From Veillonellaceae bacterium (GTDB lineage Bacteria > Bacillota > Negativicutes > Veillonellales > Dialisteraceae): a stretch of DNA of 64,000 nucleotides. Location: positions 2,177,001-2,241,000 of the forward strand of contig DAJPGA010000001.1 in NCBI GenBank assembly GCA_025992895.1, given 5' to 3'. Positions 9,503 through 17,725 of the stretch are shown in pieces. A model generated the notes under the pieces. That model had not been told where the DNA came from and ran no database searches. It saw only the letters and a program-made list of their open reading frames with translations. Within the stretch, counting starts at the first letter, position 1, and every line of letters begins with the position of its first letter. A program made the position numbers and the translations under genes.

Positions 9503-10330
9503 TTACTTACGTCTCTTAACAATCAGTTTAGTAGACGCTTTTCTGTTGTCCCTGGTCTTTACGCCGTAAGCAGGTTTACCCCAGGGTGTAACAGGACGCT
9601 TACGTCCGACAGGAGATTTACCCTCGCCGCCGCCATGCGGATGATCGTTCGGGTTCATGACAACGCCGCGGTTAGCAGGACGAACGCCGAGCCAGCGGTT
9701 TCTTCCGGCCTTGCCGAGTGTAATGTTTTCATGATCTTCGTTGCCGATGGTTCCGATGGTTGCACGGCAGCGGATGTGTACTCTTCTCAGTTCGCCGGAT
9801 GGCAGACGCAGCAGAGCATAGTCGCCTTCCTTAGCCATCAGCTGAGCGGAAGCGCCAGCAGAACGAACCATCTGGCCGCCCTTGCCGATCTTCAGTTCAA
9901 CGTTATGAACGATGGTACCGAGAGGAATGTTGGTGAAAGGCAGGCAGTTGCCGATTTTGATATCGGATTCCGGTCCGCTTACGACCTGGTCGCCAACCTT
10001 CAGTCCCTTAGGAGCGAGGATGTAGCGTTTTTCGCCATCTGCATAGTGCAGCAGAGCGATACGGCAGGTACGGTTCGGATCGTATTCGATCGTAGCAACA
10101 GTTGCCGGAATGTTATCTTTATCTCTCTTGAAATCGATCAGTCTGTACTGACGTTTATGACCGCCGCCCTGATGGCGAACTGTCATTTTACCGGAGCCAT
10201 TACGACCGCCATGATTATGAACAGGAGCCAGAAGGGATTTTTCCGGTCTGTCTGTTGTAATTTCCTCAAAGGTGGAAACGGTCATCTGACGGCGTCCGGG
10301 AGTGTACGGTTTAAATGATTTATAAGCCAT
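9503..10330 (-). CDS. rplB: 50S ribosomal protein L2
   Basis: 275 residues, the normal length. Motifs include [17 protein letters not shown], the SH3-like domain, and the C-terminal [17 protein letters not shown] with the His implicated in peptidyl transfer. L2 is needed for subunit association. Located between rplW and rpsS. Confidence 0.98.
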   Translation of the reverse strand: MAYKSFKPYTPGRRQMTVSTFEEITTDRPEKSLLAPVHNHGGRNGSGKMTVRHQGGGHKRQYRLIDFKRDKDNIPATVATIEYDPNRTCRIALLHYADGEKRYILAPKGLKVGDQVVSGPESDIKIGNCLPFTNIPLGTIVHNVELKIGKGGQMVRSAGASAQLMAKEGDYALLRLPSGELRRVHIRCRATIGTIGNEDHENITLGKAGRNRWLGVRPANRGVVMNPNDHPHGGGEGKSPVGRKRPVTPWGKPAYGVKTRDNRKASTKLIVKRRK

Positions 10331-10347
10331 TTATTATTACTCCTCCT

Positions 10348-10629
10348 TTACGCTTCGAAGAGCTCAATCGTTTCGCCCGGTTTAAGGGTAACGACTGCTT
10401 TCTTCCAATCACTGCGACGACCCTGGGTCCGGCCCAGACGTTTCATCTTGCCTTCATAACGCATGGTATTCACAGCCTGAACTTTTACTTTGAAGATCTG
10501 TTCTACAGCCTGACGGATCTGGATCTTTGTTGCGGAAAGCGGCACACGGAATGTGTACTTGCGTTCCTCCATGAGAGCTGTGGACTTTTCAGTCACGATC
10601 GGTTTAATGAGGATGTCACGTGCTTCCAT
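10348..10629 (-). CDS. rplW: 50S ribosomal protein L23
   Basis: 93 residues with ILIKPIVTEKSTALMEE at the start. L23 lies at the tunnel exit and is the docking site for trigger factor, whose gene is at 22.4-23.9 kb here. The ATG overlaps the rplD stop by one base (TAATG). Confidence 0.97.
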   Translation of the reverse strand: MEARDILIKPIVTEKSTALMEERKYTFRVPLSATKIQIRQAVEQIFKVKVQAVNTMRYEGKMKRLGRTQGRRSDWKKAVVTLKPGETIELFEA

Positions 10630-11246
10630 TATGCGAGTACCTCCTCAATCTTCTTAACAGCTTCCTGAGTCAGGAAGAGCTTGTCAGTATTTACAATATC
10701 ATAGATATTGAGTCCGCTCGGAGCATAGGCTTTAACGCCAGGAATGTTTCTAGCGGAAAGAACTGTGTTGCGAGCGCCGTCAACGATGAGGGCTTTGCCT
10801 TCAGAGTGAAGGTCAGCGAGCATCTTTACAACGTTCTTTGTCTTCGGTGCTTCGAAGTCGATAGCATCGATAACGATCAGTTCATTTGCGCGGAGCTTTT
10901 CGCTCAGTGCAGATTTAACAGCGAGCTGACGTGCCTTTCTCGGCATATCTTTGGCATGGCTTCTCGGAGTAGGTCCGAATACTGTGCCGCCGCCTACCCA
11001 CAGTGGGGAGCGGATGGATCCGACTCTGGCACGGCCGGTGCCTTTCTGTTTCCATGGTTTCTTGCCGCCGCCGCGAACAAGGCCTCTGGTCTTTGTGGCA
11101 TGTGTGCCAAGGCGTTCATTAGCCATCTGGCGAACCACTGCCTGATGAATAACAGCTTCGTTATAGTCTACGCCAAAGACGCTGTCATTCAGCTCTATTT
11201 CGCCGGTTTCCTGGCCGGCGATATTATACAGCTTTACTTTCGGCAT
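10629..11246 (-). CDS. rplD: 50S ribosomal protein L4
   Basis: 205 residues. The extended loop with TKTRGLVRGGGKKPWKQKGTG reaches into the exit tunnel, and the C-terminal domain has GVKAYAPSGLNIYDIVNTD. In E. coli L4 also autoregulates the S10 operon by acting on its leader. It lies between rplC and rplW. Confidence 0.97.
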   Translation of the reverse strand: MPKVKLYNIAGQETGEIELNDSVFGVDYNEAVIHQAVVRQMANERLGTHATKTRGLVRGGGKKPWKQKGTGRARVGSIRSPLWVGGGTVFGPTPRSHAKDMPRKARQLAVKSALSEKLRANELIVIDAIDFEAPKTKNVVKMLADLHSEGKALIVDGARNTVLSARNIPGVKAYAPSGLNIYDIVNTDKLFLTQEAVKKIEEVLA

Positions 11247-11296
11247 TGAGATGTTCCTCCCTTAATCAGAACAATTTTCTGTTGTTCCAGACAATA

Positions 11297-11938
11297 TTAT
11301 TTTACAGGCTTTACAGTATCCTGTACCATTACGAGGCTTCCCTTAGCGCCGGGAATGCCGCCTTTGACAAGCATAAGATTACGGGCGGTATCAACTCTTA
11401 CTACCTGAAGATGCTGAACCGTTACTCTATCTCCGCCGAGCTGCCCCGGCATTTTCTTGCCTTTGAATACCTTTCCGCCGCCGCCGGACATACGAGCACC
11501 GAGGGATGCTGTCTGACGATGGTTCTTGGAACCGTGGGATTCAGGTCCACGCTGATGGTTATGACGTTTAATGGTGCCAGCGAAACCCTTGCCGCGGCTT
11601 GTGCCGATAACGTCAACAATTTCGCCTTCTGCGAAAATGTCAGCAGCCAGAGTTTGGCCTACCGTGTAAGACGGCTTTTCAGCGAGTCTGTATTCACGGA
11701 GATGTTTAACCGGATCAATTCCGGCCTTTTCAAACTGACCTTTTACAGGTTTTGTCAAATGTTTTTCCTTGACAGCACCGTAGCCCAGCTGAACAGCATT
11801 GTATCCATCGCTTTCAACGGTTTTAACAGCTGCAACAACATTTGGCAGAACTTCAATAACACTTACTGGAATCAGGTCGCCGTTTTCAGCGAATACCTGA
11901 GACATTCCTAATTTTGTTCCCAAAATAGCCTTAGACAT
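11297..11938 (-). CDS. rplC: 50S ribosomal protein L3
   Basis: 213 residues, starting MSKAILGTKLGMSQVF, with the finger region HGSKNHRQTASLGARMSGGG that reaches toward the peptidyl-transferase centre. An early 50S assembly protein. It follows rpsJ by 12 bases. Confidence 0.98.
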   Translation of the reverse strand: MSKAILGTKLGMSQVFAENGDLIPVSVIEVLPNVVAAVKTVESDGYNAVQLGYGAVKEKHLTKPVKGQFEKAGIDPVKHLREYRLAEKPSYTVGQTLAADIFAEGEIVDVIGTSRGKGFAGTIKRHNHQRGPESHGSKNHRQTASLGARMSGGGGKVFKGKKMPGQLGGDRVTVQHLQVVRVDTARNLMLVKGGIPGAKGSLVMVQDTVKPVK

Positions 11939-11950
11939 CTTTGCACCTCC

Positions 11951-12262
11951 TTACAGTTTAATTTCAATGCTGACGCCGGCTGGAAGTTCCAGTCTCATCA
12001 GCGCATCCGCGGTCTTCTTGGAAGGATCGAGGATGTCAATGAGTCTCTTGTGAATACGCATTTCGAACTGTTCACGGCTGTCTTTGTTGACATGTGGAGA
12101 ACGAAGAATGGTGTACACGTTACGTTCCGTTGGAAGCGGAATCGGTCCCGAGACTCTGGAGCCTGTTCTCTTGGCAGTCTCCGCGATCTTCGCTGCGCTC
12201 TGATCAACTGCTTTGTGATCATAGCCTTTCAGACGAATTCTGATTTTTTCCTGTTTCGACAT
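11951..12262 (-). CDS. rpsJ: 30S ribosomal protein S10
   Basis: 103 residues, with [17 protein letters not shown] and [20 protein letters not shown], the S10 signature. S10 is part of the 30S head and also pairs with NusB in antitermination. First gene of the operon, preceded by AGGAGG and by a leader of about 140 bases. tufA and fusA, often just upstream of rpsJ, are not here. Confidence 0.98.
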   Translation of the reverse strand: MSKQEKIRIRLKGYDHKAVDQSAAKIAETAKRTGSRVSGPIPLPTERNVYTILRSPHVNKDSREQFEMRIHKRLIDILDPSKKTADALMRLELPAGVSIEIKL

Positions 12263-12303
12263 TACATAAACCTCCTACGTTCATTTCCTGAATGAACTGC
12301 TCC

Positions 12304-12338
12304 GTGGAAATTCCCCCGCGACGCGGGCCACCTTCCAC
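12304..12338 (-). promoter_or_regulatory. Nested hairpin in the S10-operon leader
   Basis: Between the promoter and rpsJ the leader can fold into a nested hairpin. The outer arms GTGGAA/TTCCAC are at 12304-12309 and 12333-12338, and the inner CCCGC/GCGGG stem with a 3-base loop is at 12315-12327. The position is right for a ribosomal-protein leader or attenuator, but no run of U follows. The regulatory role is inference. Confidence 0.4.
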
Positions 12339-12410
12339 TTCATAGTTTGTCTGCTGACTTATTTCCCTTCGCTGTACCCTCGAACAGCCCGGGAAGCATT
12401 CAGCCTTTTA

Positions 12411-12439
12411 ATAATACTATTTTCAGACAGTGAAATCAA
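12411..12439 (-). promoter_or_regulatory. Promoter of the S10-spc ribosomal operon
   Basis: On the minus strand a -35 element TTGATT (12434-12439) and a -10 element TATTAT (12411-12416) are separated by exactly 17 bases. This lies about 150 bases before the rpsJ start, and no better candidate is visible in the divergent gap. It would drive the whole 12-kb ribosomal operon. Confidence 0.7.
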
Positions 12440-12701
12440 GTTATTTTCTGAAAATTTTTATTTTTCTTCCGAAGCCTCGCACGAACGATAAACACAGGTG
12501 CTCTGCGGTTTAGGACTCCCTTATTTTAACATAAACACGCCTCCTCGCGTATACTAAATTATCTAAAATCTTTCTAAATTTTTTGAATTTTTAGTTTATA
12601 TTTTGAATCAAGGGCACGTATCGGGGTGTACCGAGGCACTTTACGAAACTATATGTCTTCTTTGTTTCGTCATCGAAAAATGTAAACAGCACATGCGAAT
12701 T

Positions 12702-12757
12702 AAAAAAGAAAAAGGGGAATGAAATTTGACATACCAGATCCAAATTTCCCCTTCCAT
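12702..12757 (-). terminator. Inverted repeat with minus-strand U-tract in the rpsJ/DUF389 gap
   Basis: Arms GAAATTTG and CAAATTTC plus flanking GGGG/CCCC form a long stem around a 12-base loop. On the minus strand the stem is followed by CTTTTTCTTTTTT, so it looks like an intrinsic terminator. No recognisable minus-strand gene precedes it. The rest of the 12440-12953 gap is AT-rich with no supportable gene. Confidence 0.45.
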
Positions 12758-12953
12758 TATTCTTACGATATCCCTCTTTTTGATTCCTTATATATATGTA
12801 TGTATAAAAGAAAAGATTCCAGGATGGGAATCGGATTTGAAAAACAGGGCTCTCATTCTCCTGGGACATGCGGGATTGGAAATACATCATTCCTTTCCCC
12901 AAACATGGTATAGTATAGAAAATGGATATTTATCTATATAGAGGGTGATGCTT

Positions 12954-14324
12954 ATGTTTGACTGGAAAAAGTTTTTCAATATACGGATAGACAGCGCGCC
13001 GGCTGATGAACTTCGTAACAGGATTGAGTCTGACTCGACTGTCACAGGCGCCAACCTTGTCATTCTGATTGCGGCCATCCTGATTGCCTGCGTGGGACTC
13101 AATATGGACAGCACGGCCGTCATCATCGGTGCCATGCTTATTTCCCCTCTCATGGGCGGACTTGTCGCAGTCTCCTACGGCATGGCGACATATAACCTGC
13201 ACTTCCTGAAGAGATCCATGGTGAAGCTTTCCTTCCAGATCGTCTTCTCGCTCCTGACGGCTGCCATCTACTTCGCCCTGACACCAATCACCATTCCAAC
13301 AGCAGAAATGGCTGCCAGGACGTCTCCTACCATATGGGATGTCCTCATCGCTCTCTGCGGCGGCATCGCAGGAGCCGTCGGCAATACAAGGACAGTGAAA
13401 ACGAACGTCATTCCAGGCGTTGCCATCGCAACAGCCCTGATGCCTCCTCTTTGCACGGCCGGCTACGGCATTGCCATGCGTTCCGTCCCCTACTTCACCG
13501 GGGCTCTCTACCTCTTCTTCATCAACGCCTTCTTTATCACGCTCTCCGGCTACTTCATCTTCAAACTTCTGGACGTCCCCATGAGCGAAACGATTTCACC
13601 GGCGCACTTTCGTTTCCAGCGCCATGTCCTGCTGCTTCTTGGCATCGTCATTACCATACCAAGCATTTACATGGCAGGTACGACCGTCCGTGAAAGCATC
13701 CGCACATCCCAGATCGAATCCTTCATCAATCAGGACATGGACCTTCATGCAGCCAATGTCATTTCCTACCAGTTGAAAGACGGCACGCTTTTTGTGGACG
13801 TGCTCGGTGCCAGACTTGACGAGGAAACAATGGAAAATCTGCAGAAGAGGCTCAATGATTACGGAAGCCTGTCCAAAGTCCGCCTCGAAGTTGTTCAAAG
13901 CCCTGCTTCCTCTCTCAATAAGGAACAGGTCCAGGATCTCATCAGCAGCCGCCTCAAGCAGGCTACGACACAGGCCGGAGGAAAATCATACAAGGAACTT
14001 GCGGAGGAATACTACGGATCCTATAACAGGGAGACGAGTACCATTTCCCTTCTGAAAAGTTTGAACAGAGAAGCGCCCGCCCTCTTCCCTGCCATCAAGG
14101 AAATCAAAGGCGGCACCGTCTATGGAAAAGACAAGGACGATGCATGGGCGCCGGCTGCATTTGAAGTGACAGTCACCGTCACCTCACAGCTCTCTCCCTC
14201 TGACGCAGAGAAACTTAAGAACTGGATAGCAGCCCAGACCGAGCTGCCTGTCAATCTGACAATCCAGATGGAAGCAAGTCCTTCTTCCTATTTTGGAAAT
14301 GGAATCAACTGGAATGGAAATTAA
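12954..14324 (+). CDS. DUF389 family membrane protein
   Basis: 456 residues from the ATG at 12954, chosen because GAGGG lies eight bases upstream; in-frame GTG and ATG codons a few codons earlier are too close to that site. The N-terminal half carries about six hydrophobic segments with the family pattern GLNMDSTAVIIGAMLISPLM and GAVGNTRTVK. After about residue 250 a soluble region follows, rich in charged residues. The DUF389 family (TIGR00341-like) has no established biochemical function. It is transcribed away from the ribosomal operon and closed by a terminator. Confidence 0.85.
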   Translation: MFDWKKFFNIRIDSAPADELRNRIESDSTVTGANLVILIAAILIACVGLNMDSTAVIIGAMLISPLMGGLVAVSYGMATYNLHFLKRSMVKLSFQIVFSLLTAAIYFALTPITIPTAEMAARTSPTIWDVLIALCGGIAGAVGNTRTVKTNVIPGVAIATALMPPLCTAGYGIAMRSVPYFTGALYLFFINAFFITLSGYFIFKLLDVPMSETISPAHFRFQRHVLLLLGIVITIPSIYMAGTTVRESIRTSQIESFINQDMDLHAANVISYQLKDGTLFVDVLGARLDEETMENLQKRLNDYGSLSKVRLEVVQSPASSLNKEQVQDLISSRLKQATTQAGGKSYKELAEEYYGSYNRETSTISLLKSLNREAPALFPAIKEIKGGTVYGKDKDDAWAPAAFEVTVTVTSQLSPSDAEKLKNWIAAQTELPVNLTIQMEASPSSYFGNGINWNGN

Positions 14325-14328
14325 AAAA

Positions 14329-14364
14329 GAGCCGCTCCCGAATCTGATTCGGGCGGCTCTTTTG
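14329..14364 (+). terminator. Intrinsic terminator of the DUF389 gene
   Basis: Arms GAGCCG (14329-14334) with CCCGAAT and ATTCGGG with CGGCTC (to 14359) form a strong stem with a two-base bulge and a CTG loop, followed by TTTTT. It begins five bases after the stop codon. Confidence 0.9.
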
Positions 14365-14374
14365 TGTGGGGAGG

Positions 14375-14570
14375 AAAACCATACAACCGCAGGGCGAAGA
14401 AAGGCCACACAACCTCGAGGAAAGTGGAAGACTGATAAAACCATACAACCAGCAAAGCTGTGGGAAGGATTAAAACCATACTACCTCGCTAACGCTCGAG
14501 AGAAAACCATACAAACCTCGCGGGAAGTGCAATACTGAAAAAACCATACAACCTCGCTAACGCTCGAGAA
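14375..14570 (+). repeat. Degenerate AAAACCATACAACC repeat cluster
   Basis: The motif AAAACCATACAACC, or a one- to three-base variant, begins near 14375, 14403, 14437, 14472, 14503 and 14539. Several copies continue into CTCGCTAACGCTCGAG. Spacing is irregular (about 28-36 bases), unlike a CRISPR array, and no coding frame follows it. One copy in reverse orientation is on the other side of the IS, near 16468-16483. Confidence 0.75.
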
Positions 14571-14661
14571 CTACATCTCATCCGTCGCCTACGGCGACAC
14601 CTTGGTATGATTCAACAAGAAAGACAGAATAATATCATAAATATATTAGGAGGTCATTCTT

Positions 14662-15393
14662 ATGCCATGTAAAACCAAAGCGTCCCCGGAGGAAATGTTA
14701 GACCAGATTGCTTCATATCTCTATCAGGGTGTTACGATTACCCAGGCAGCTGAAAATCTTCATATGAGCCGCATAACATTCAGGAAATGGGTCCTCCGGT
14801 ATAAAGAGGAGGGCTTTAAGGGATTGCGGCCCAGGCAGCATTTGTCTTACTACTCCAATCAGATGAAGATCCAGGCCGTAAAGGAATATCTTAAAGGCGG
14901 TGTTTCCATGCTTTCCGTCTGTGCCAAATACAGAATTTCCGGCACACTCTCCCTTAAAACATGGATTGAGGCGTATAATGAGCATAAGTTGACAGACCTC
15001 GTTTCTGAAGGAGGAGATCTTATGGGCAAACGCCAGCAATCGGTCAAGGAAGAGCGAGTCAGAATCGTTCAGGAGTGCATCGCCAGTGGATGCGATTATA
15101 ACAAGATAGCCAAGAAGTACAACATGTCCTACCAAACGCTCTACACATGGGTAAAAAAGTTCAAGGAAATGGGCGAAGTTGGTCTTGAGGATTACAGAGG
15201 AAAGCCGATCAGGCTCCAAACGCCCCGGACCGAAGAAGAACAGCTGCGTCAGGAGAATGCCAGACTTCTTGAAGAACAGAAGGATCTTATAGCAGAGATT
15301 GCCCTGCTAAAAAAAAAGATGGAGATAGAGGAAAGGTTGCGTTCCTCGAAGGATTCAGCCTTACTCACCTTCTCAGAGATTTTAAAGCCATAA
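14662..15393 (+). CDS. IS3-family transposase OrfA (copy 1)
   Basis: 243 residues. Two helix-turn-helix segments are visible, one near residues 17-45 (GVTITQAAENLHMSRITFRK) and one near residues 140-165 (NKIAKKYNMSYQTLYTWVKK), followed by a coiled coil near 190-225. OrfA recognises the IS ends. AGGAGG precedes the ATG by seven bases. A run of nine A at 15309-15317 near the 3' end is the likely frameshift site for making OrfAB. Confidence 0.93.
   Translation: MPCKTKASPEEMLDQIASYLYQGVTITQAAENLHMSRITFRKWVLRYKEEGFKGLRPRQHLSYYSNQMKIQAVKEYLKGGVSMLSVCAKYRISGTLSLKTWIEAYNEHKLTDLVSEGGDLMGKRQQSVKEERVRIVQECIASGCDYNKIAKKYNMSYQTLYTWVKKFKEMGEVGLEDYRGKPIRLQTPRTEEEQLRQENARLLEEQKDLIAEIALLKKKMEIEERLRSSKDSALLTFSEILKP
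15309..15318 (+). other. Programmed -1 frameshift site (A9G)
   Basis: Nine A then G, containing the heptamer A AAA AAG in the OrfA frame. The -1 frame is open from here through to the OrfB stop with no interruption. IS3 elements typically make the active OrfAB transposase by -1 slippage at exactly such sites. Confidence 0.8.
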
Positions 15394-16265
15394 AAGAAGT
15401 CCATGAAGAAACCAACATCTCCATAGAAAGTCTCTGCCGACTCTCAAAGGTCTCCCGGGCAGCTTATTACGGATGGCTGAATCATATTAAGAGCGGCCGT
15501 GAACTGCTGAGAGAAAAGGTCGCACAGGAGGTCATGAAAACCCATCAGGAATATCCGGATATGGGATACCGCCGGATTAACGATTGGATCAAGAAGGATG
15601 ACAACATCAATATAAATGTAAGCGACAGTCTGGTTCTTCGTATCATGCGGATACTTAATATTAAGTCCGTGATCAAGTACAAGACCGATGGTTGCACTCG
15701 TAACGCAAAGGATCCAAAGTACATTTTTGAAAACCTGCTGAACCGTGACTTTGATGCCGGCGTGTCCAATGCAAGATGGATGACGGATGTCACTGAATTC
15801 AAGTACACAACTGCTGATGGAGTTTTGCACAAGTTATATTTAAGCGCGATTATTGACGGCCATGATCGCCGGATTGTCTCTTATGTCATCGGCGACAGGA
15901 ACAATACTGCACTGGCTTTTGAGACAATGGAAAAGGCACTTAAAGAGAATCCTGGAGAACATCCAATGATTCATACCGACCGCGGATTCCAGTATACAAG
16001 CAACGGATTCCATAAGATTGTTGAAAAAGCAGGACTGGTTCACAGCATGTCCCGTGTAGGCTGCTGTGCAGACAACGGTCTGATGGAAGGGTTCTGGGGA
16101 ATGCTGAAGCGCGAACGTTACTACACACGTAAATTCACCAGCCGTAAAGCAGTGGTAAGCATGATCAACGGCTACATCTACTTCTACAACAACAAACGCA
16201 TTCAGCGCAAATTACATCTTTTAGCTCCAATGGAAGTATTCAACGCAGCTCCAATGGCTGCATGA
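15318..16265 (+). CDS. IS3-family transposase OrfB, DDE integrase domain (copy 1)
   Basis: The open frame begins at the slippery site, with an internal ATG at 15534 that leaves 243 residues. Upstream sequence (LCRLSKVSRAAYYGWLNHI) is typical HTH_21 of OrfB, so the frameshifted start is preferred. The catalytic acidic residues are recognisable in TDVTEFKY, HTDRGFQYTS and NGLMEGFWGMLKRE, the DD(35)E arrangement of the rve integrase core. Likely IS150 subgroup, given the 3-bp target duplication at the other copy. Confidence 0.92.
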   Translation, partial: DGDRGKVAFLEGFSLTHLLRDFKAIKEVHEETNISIESLCRLSKVSRAAYYGWLNHIKSGRELLREKVAQEVMKTHQEYPDMGYRRINDWIKKDDNININVSDSLVLRIMRILNIKSVIKYKTDGCTRNAKDPKYIFENLLNRDFDAGVSNARWMTDVTEFKYTTADGVLHKLYLSAIIDGHDRRIVSYVIGDRNNTALAFETMEKALKENPGEHPMIHTDRGFQYTSNGFHKIVEKAGLVHSMSRVGCCADNGLMEGFWGMLKRERYYTRKFTSRKAVVSMINGYIYFYNNKRIQRKLHLLAPMEVFNAAPMAA

Positions 16266-16330
16266 TTAAGATTAAAGTACGATTAGATTTTTTATGATAT
16301 TTATTTGTCTGTATTAACAAATCCGCACCA

Positions 16331-16530
16331 CTCAAGGCGAAGCCTTGGTTTGCTTGTTTTTCTCAAGGCGTCAGCCTTGGTTTAAGGGTGTCAGAACTCG
16401 CCCCGTAGGGGGAGCTGGCGCGCATGCGCCGAAAGGGGTTCATTTCCCAGCCTGCAAGGCGGCTGTATGGTTTTTCATGTTTTCTCTCCGCTGCGGCAAG
16501 CGCGGCTATTATCATCTGCTCCCCACGCAA
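16331..16530. repeat. Hairpin-rich repeats flanking the IS; copy A of a dispersed repeat
   Basis: Two near-copies of CTCAAGGCG...GCCTTGGTTT start at 16331 and 16363, 32 bases apart, each able to form a small hairpin. Then 16381-16448 is a GC-rich block that recurs in inverted orientation at 63196-63262 with only a handful of differences. The ORF-like translation here (KGVRTRPVGGAGAHAP) is a by-product of that repeat. No gene is supported. Confidence 0.75.
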
Positions 16531-16532
16531 AA

Positions 16533-16563
16533 CCCGCATGTGAAATCAAATTTCACATGCGGG
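16533..16563 (-). terminator. Perfect 14-bp hairpin downstream of the SLH gene
   Basis: Arms at 16533-16546 and 16550-16563 are perfectly complementary (CCCGCATGTGAAAT...) with a CAA loop. On the minus strand TTTT follows, so it probably ends the engB/SLH transcript. The plus side is followed by CTCTTTATTT and could also stop readthrough out of the IS. Confidence 0.75.
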
Positions 16564-16581
16564 CTCTTTATTTCCCATTCA

Positions 16582-17070
16582 TCATTCTACGTTCTTTTCT
16601 CCTCCAGCCTGTATGCTGGTGTTGTCGGTGATGTTCCATCTTCCGGCTACTCTGACTCTGGCGTCGGCGTCGCCTCCGTTGTTGTAGCGGATGCGGCTGT
16701 CGCCTCCTATTTCAAGGATTGGTTTTTCCTTGGAGGGTTGTCTTTTGGGAGGTTTGTAGCCCAGAGCTTCGAGTTCTCTGGCGTAGTCTTTCCTTAGTTT
16801 CATGAGGCTTGGGTTGTCTTCGGGGACTGTTTTGCCGCCTTCCAGGATGTCTTTGATGACACCGGCGAGTTCGTATCTGGTGAGCTGGCGGTCGAAGAAG
16901 GATGTGGTGTAGTCAGGGGCTTTGCCCTGCTGGCACATGGCATAGACGGTCTTGTAGGCGTAGTTTCCTTTGCTGACTGTGTCGAAGAAGTTCGGCGCAT
17001 AGACGTTGTAGGCGAAGGCTTCTAAGGTACAGGCGGTGAGGATGGATGCGAGAAGAAGGATCTTCTTCAT
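16582..17070 (-). CDS. Truncated SLH-type outer-membrane porin fragment
   Basis: 162 residues from the ATG at 17070; a GTG three codons upstream would overlap engB. A signal peptide is visible (MKKILLLASILTACTLEAFA), followed by a region with the SLH-like pattern DRQLTRYELAGVIKDILEGG. Then a short linker and the first strands of a barrel-like segment with DSRIRY and ADARVRVAGRW appear before the stop. In Negativicutes such proteins (OmpM-like) continue for several hundred residues as a beta-barrel. This one stops just after the barrel begins, so it is probably a truncated remnant or a minimal SLH protein. Confidence 0.6.
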   Translation of the reverse strand: MKKILLLASILTACTLEAFAYNVYAPNFFDTVSKGNYAYKTVYAMCQQGKAPDYTTSFFDRQLTRYELAGVIKDILEGGKTVPEDNPSLMKLRKDYARELEALGYKPPKRQPSKEKPILEIGGDSRIRYNNGGDADARVRVAGRWNITDNTSIQAGGEKNVE

Positions 17071-17071
17071 A

Positions 17072-17713
17072 TCAGTCACAGACTTTCTGCTCGATCAAGC
17101 GGTAGAGGCTGTCTCTGCCGTCTCCGTTCAGGGAAGAGTAGGAAATGGCCGGGTAGTCGGCGGGGAAGAGTTTGTTGAGCTTCTTGAGGTTCTCTCTGGC
17201 TTCGTTTCTTTTGAGTTTGTCTTCCTTGGTGCCGATGACGACCATGGACGGTGCGATGGCACGGAGCCATTCGTAGGCTTTCATGTCGATCGGAAGGCCG
17301 GGATGGCGCAGGTCGATCAGAAGGCCCACCATGGCAAGGCTCGGGGAGCTTTTGATGTAGTCGTCGATGAAGGTGGACCAGGAGTCTTTGTTTTCCTGGC
17401 TTGTCTTGGCAAAGCCGTAGCCCGGCAGGTCGACGAGGTACCATTCCTGGCGCTGTTCCACTTCGTCCACGGTTCTCCTGGACTGGATGGCGTAGTAGTT
17501 GATGGTCCTTGTCTTGCCCGGTTCGCGGCTGACGTAGGCGAGCTTTCTCTGCCCGCAGAGGTTGTTGATGAGGGAGGATTTCCCTACGTTGGAACGCCCG
17601 ATGAAGGCGATTTCTTTCCGCCCGTCGTTCACGTACTGCTTACGGTTGACGGCTGAGCTGAAATATACTGACGAGAAAATGTGAAATTTTTCTATTTCCT
17701 TGATTTCCGCCAC
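17072..17713 (-). CDS. engB: Ribosome biogenesis GTP-binding protein EngB (YsxC/YihA)
   Basis: 213 residues. A single G domain with G1 GRSNVGKSS near 39-47, G3 DLPGYG, and G4 as TKED in GTKEDK. EngB assists late 50S assembly in the cytosol. It follows lon by 12 bases, the lon-engB order seen in many Firmicutes. Confidence 0.96.
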   Translation of the reverse strand: MAEIKEIEKFHIFSSVYFSSAVNRKQYVNDGRKEIAFIGRSNVGKSSLINNLCGQRKLAYVSREPGKTRTINYYAIQSRRTVDEVEQRQEWYLVDLPGYGFAKTSQENKDSWSTFIDDYIKSSPSLAMVGLLIDLRHPGLPIDMKAYEWLRAIAPSMVVIGTKEDKLKRNEARENLKKLNKLFPADYPAISYSSLNGDGRDSLYRLIEQKVCD

Positions 17714-17725
17714 TTCATGCCTCCT

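Larger units (their letters stand above)
14603..16330 (+). mobile_element. IS3-family insertion sequence, copy 1
   Basis: 1728 bp, the same length as the copy at 42528-44255, and the encoded proteins of the two copies are identical. The ends begin TGGTATGATT and TGGTGCGGATT (reverse complement), imperfect inverted repeats with the TG...CA termini of the family. It encodes OrfA and OrfB in overlapping frames. The three bases on each side (CCT and CTC) do not match, so no target duplication is visible at this copy. Confidence 0.93.

Noticed and set aside
12591..12902. 103-codon minus-strand frame in the rpsJ/DUF389 gap
   Set aside because: Low-complexity Phe-rich product crossing a terminator-like hairpin, with no ribosome site.
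14375..14570. CRISPR array
   Set aside because: Motif copies are short and degenerate, spacing is irregular and no cas gene is present.
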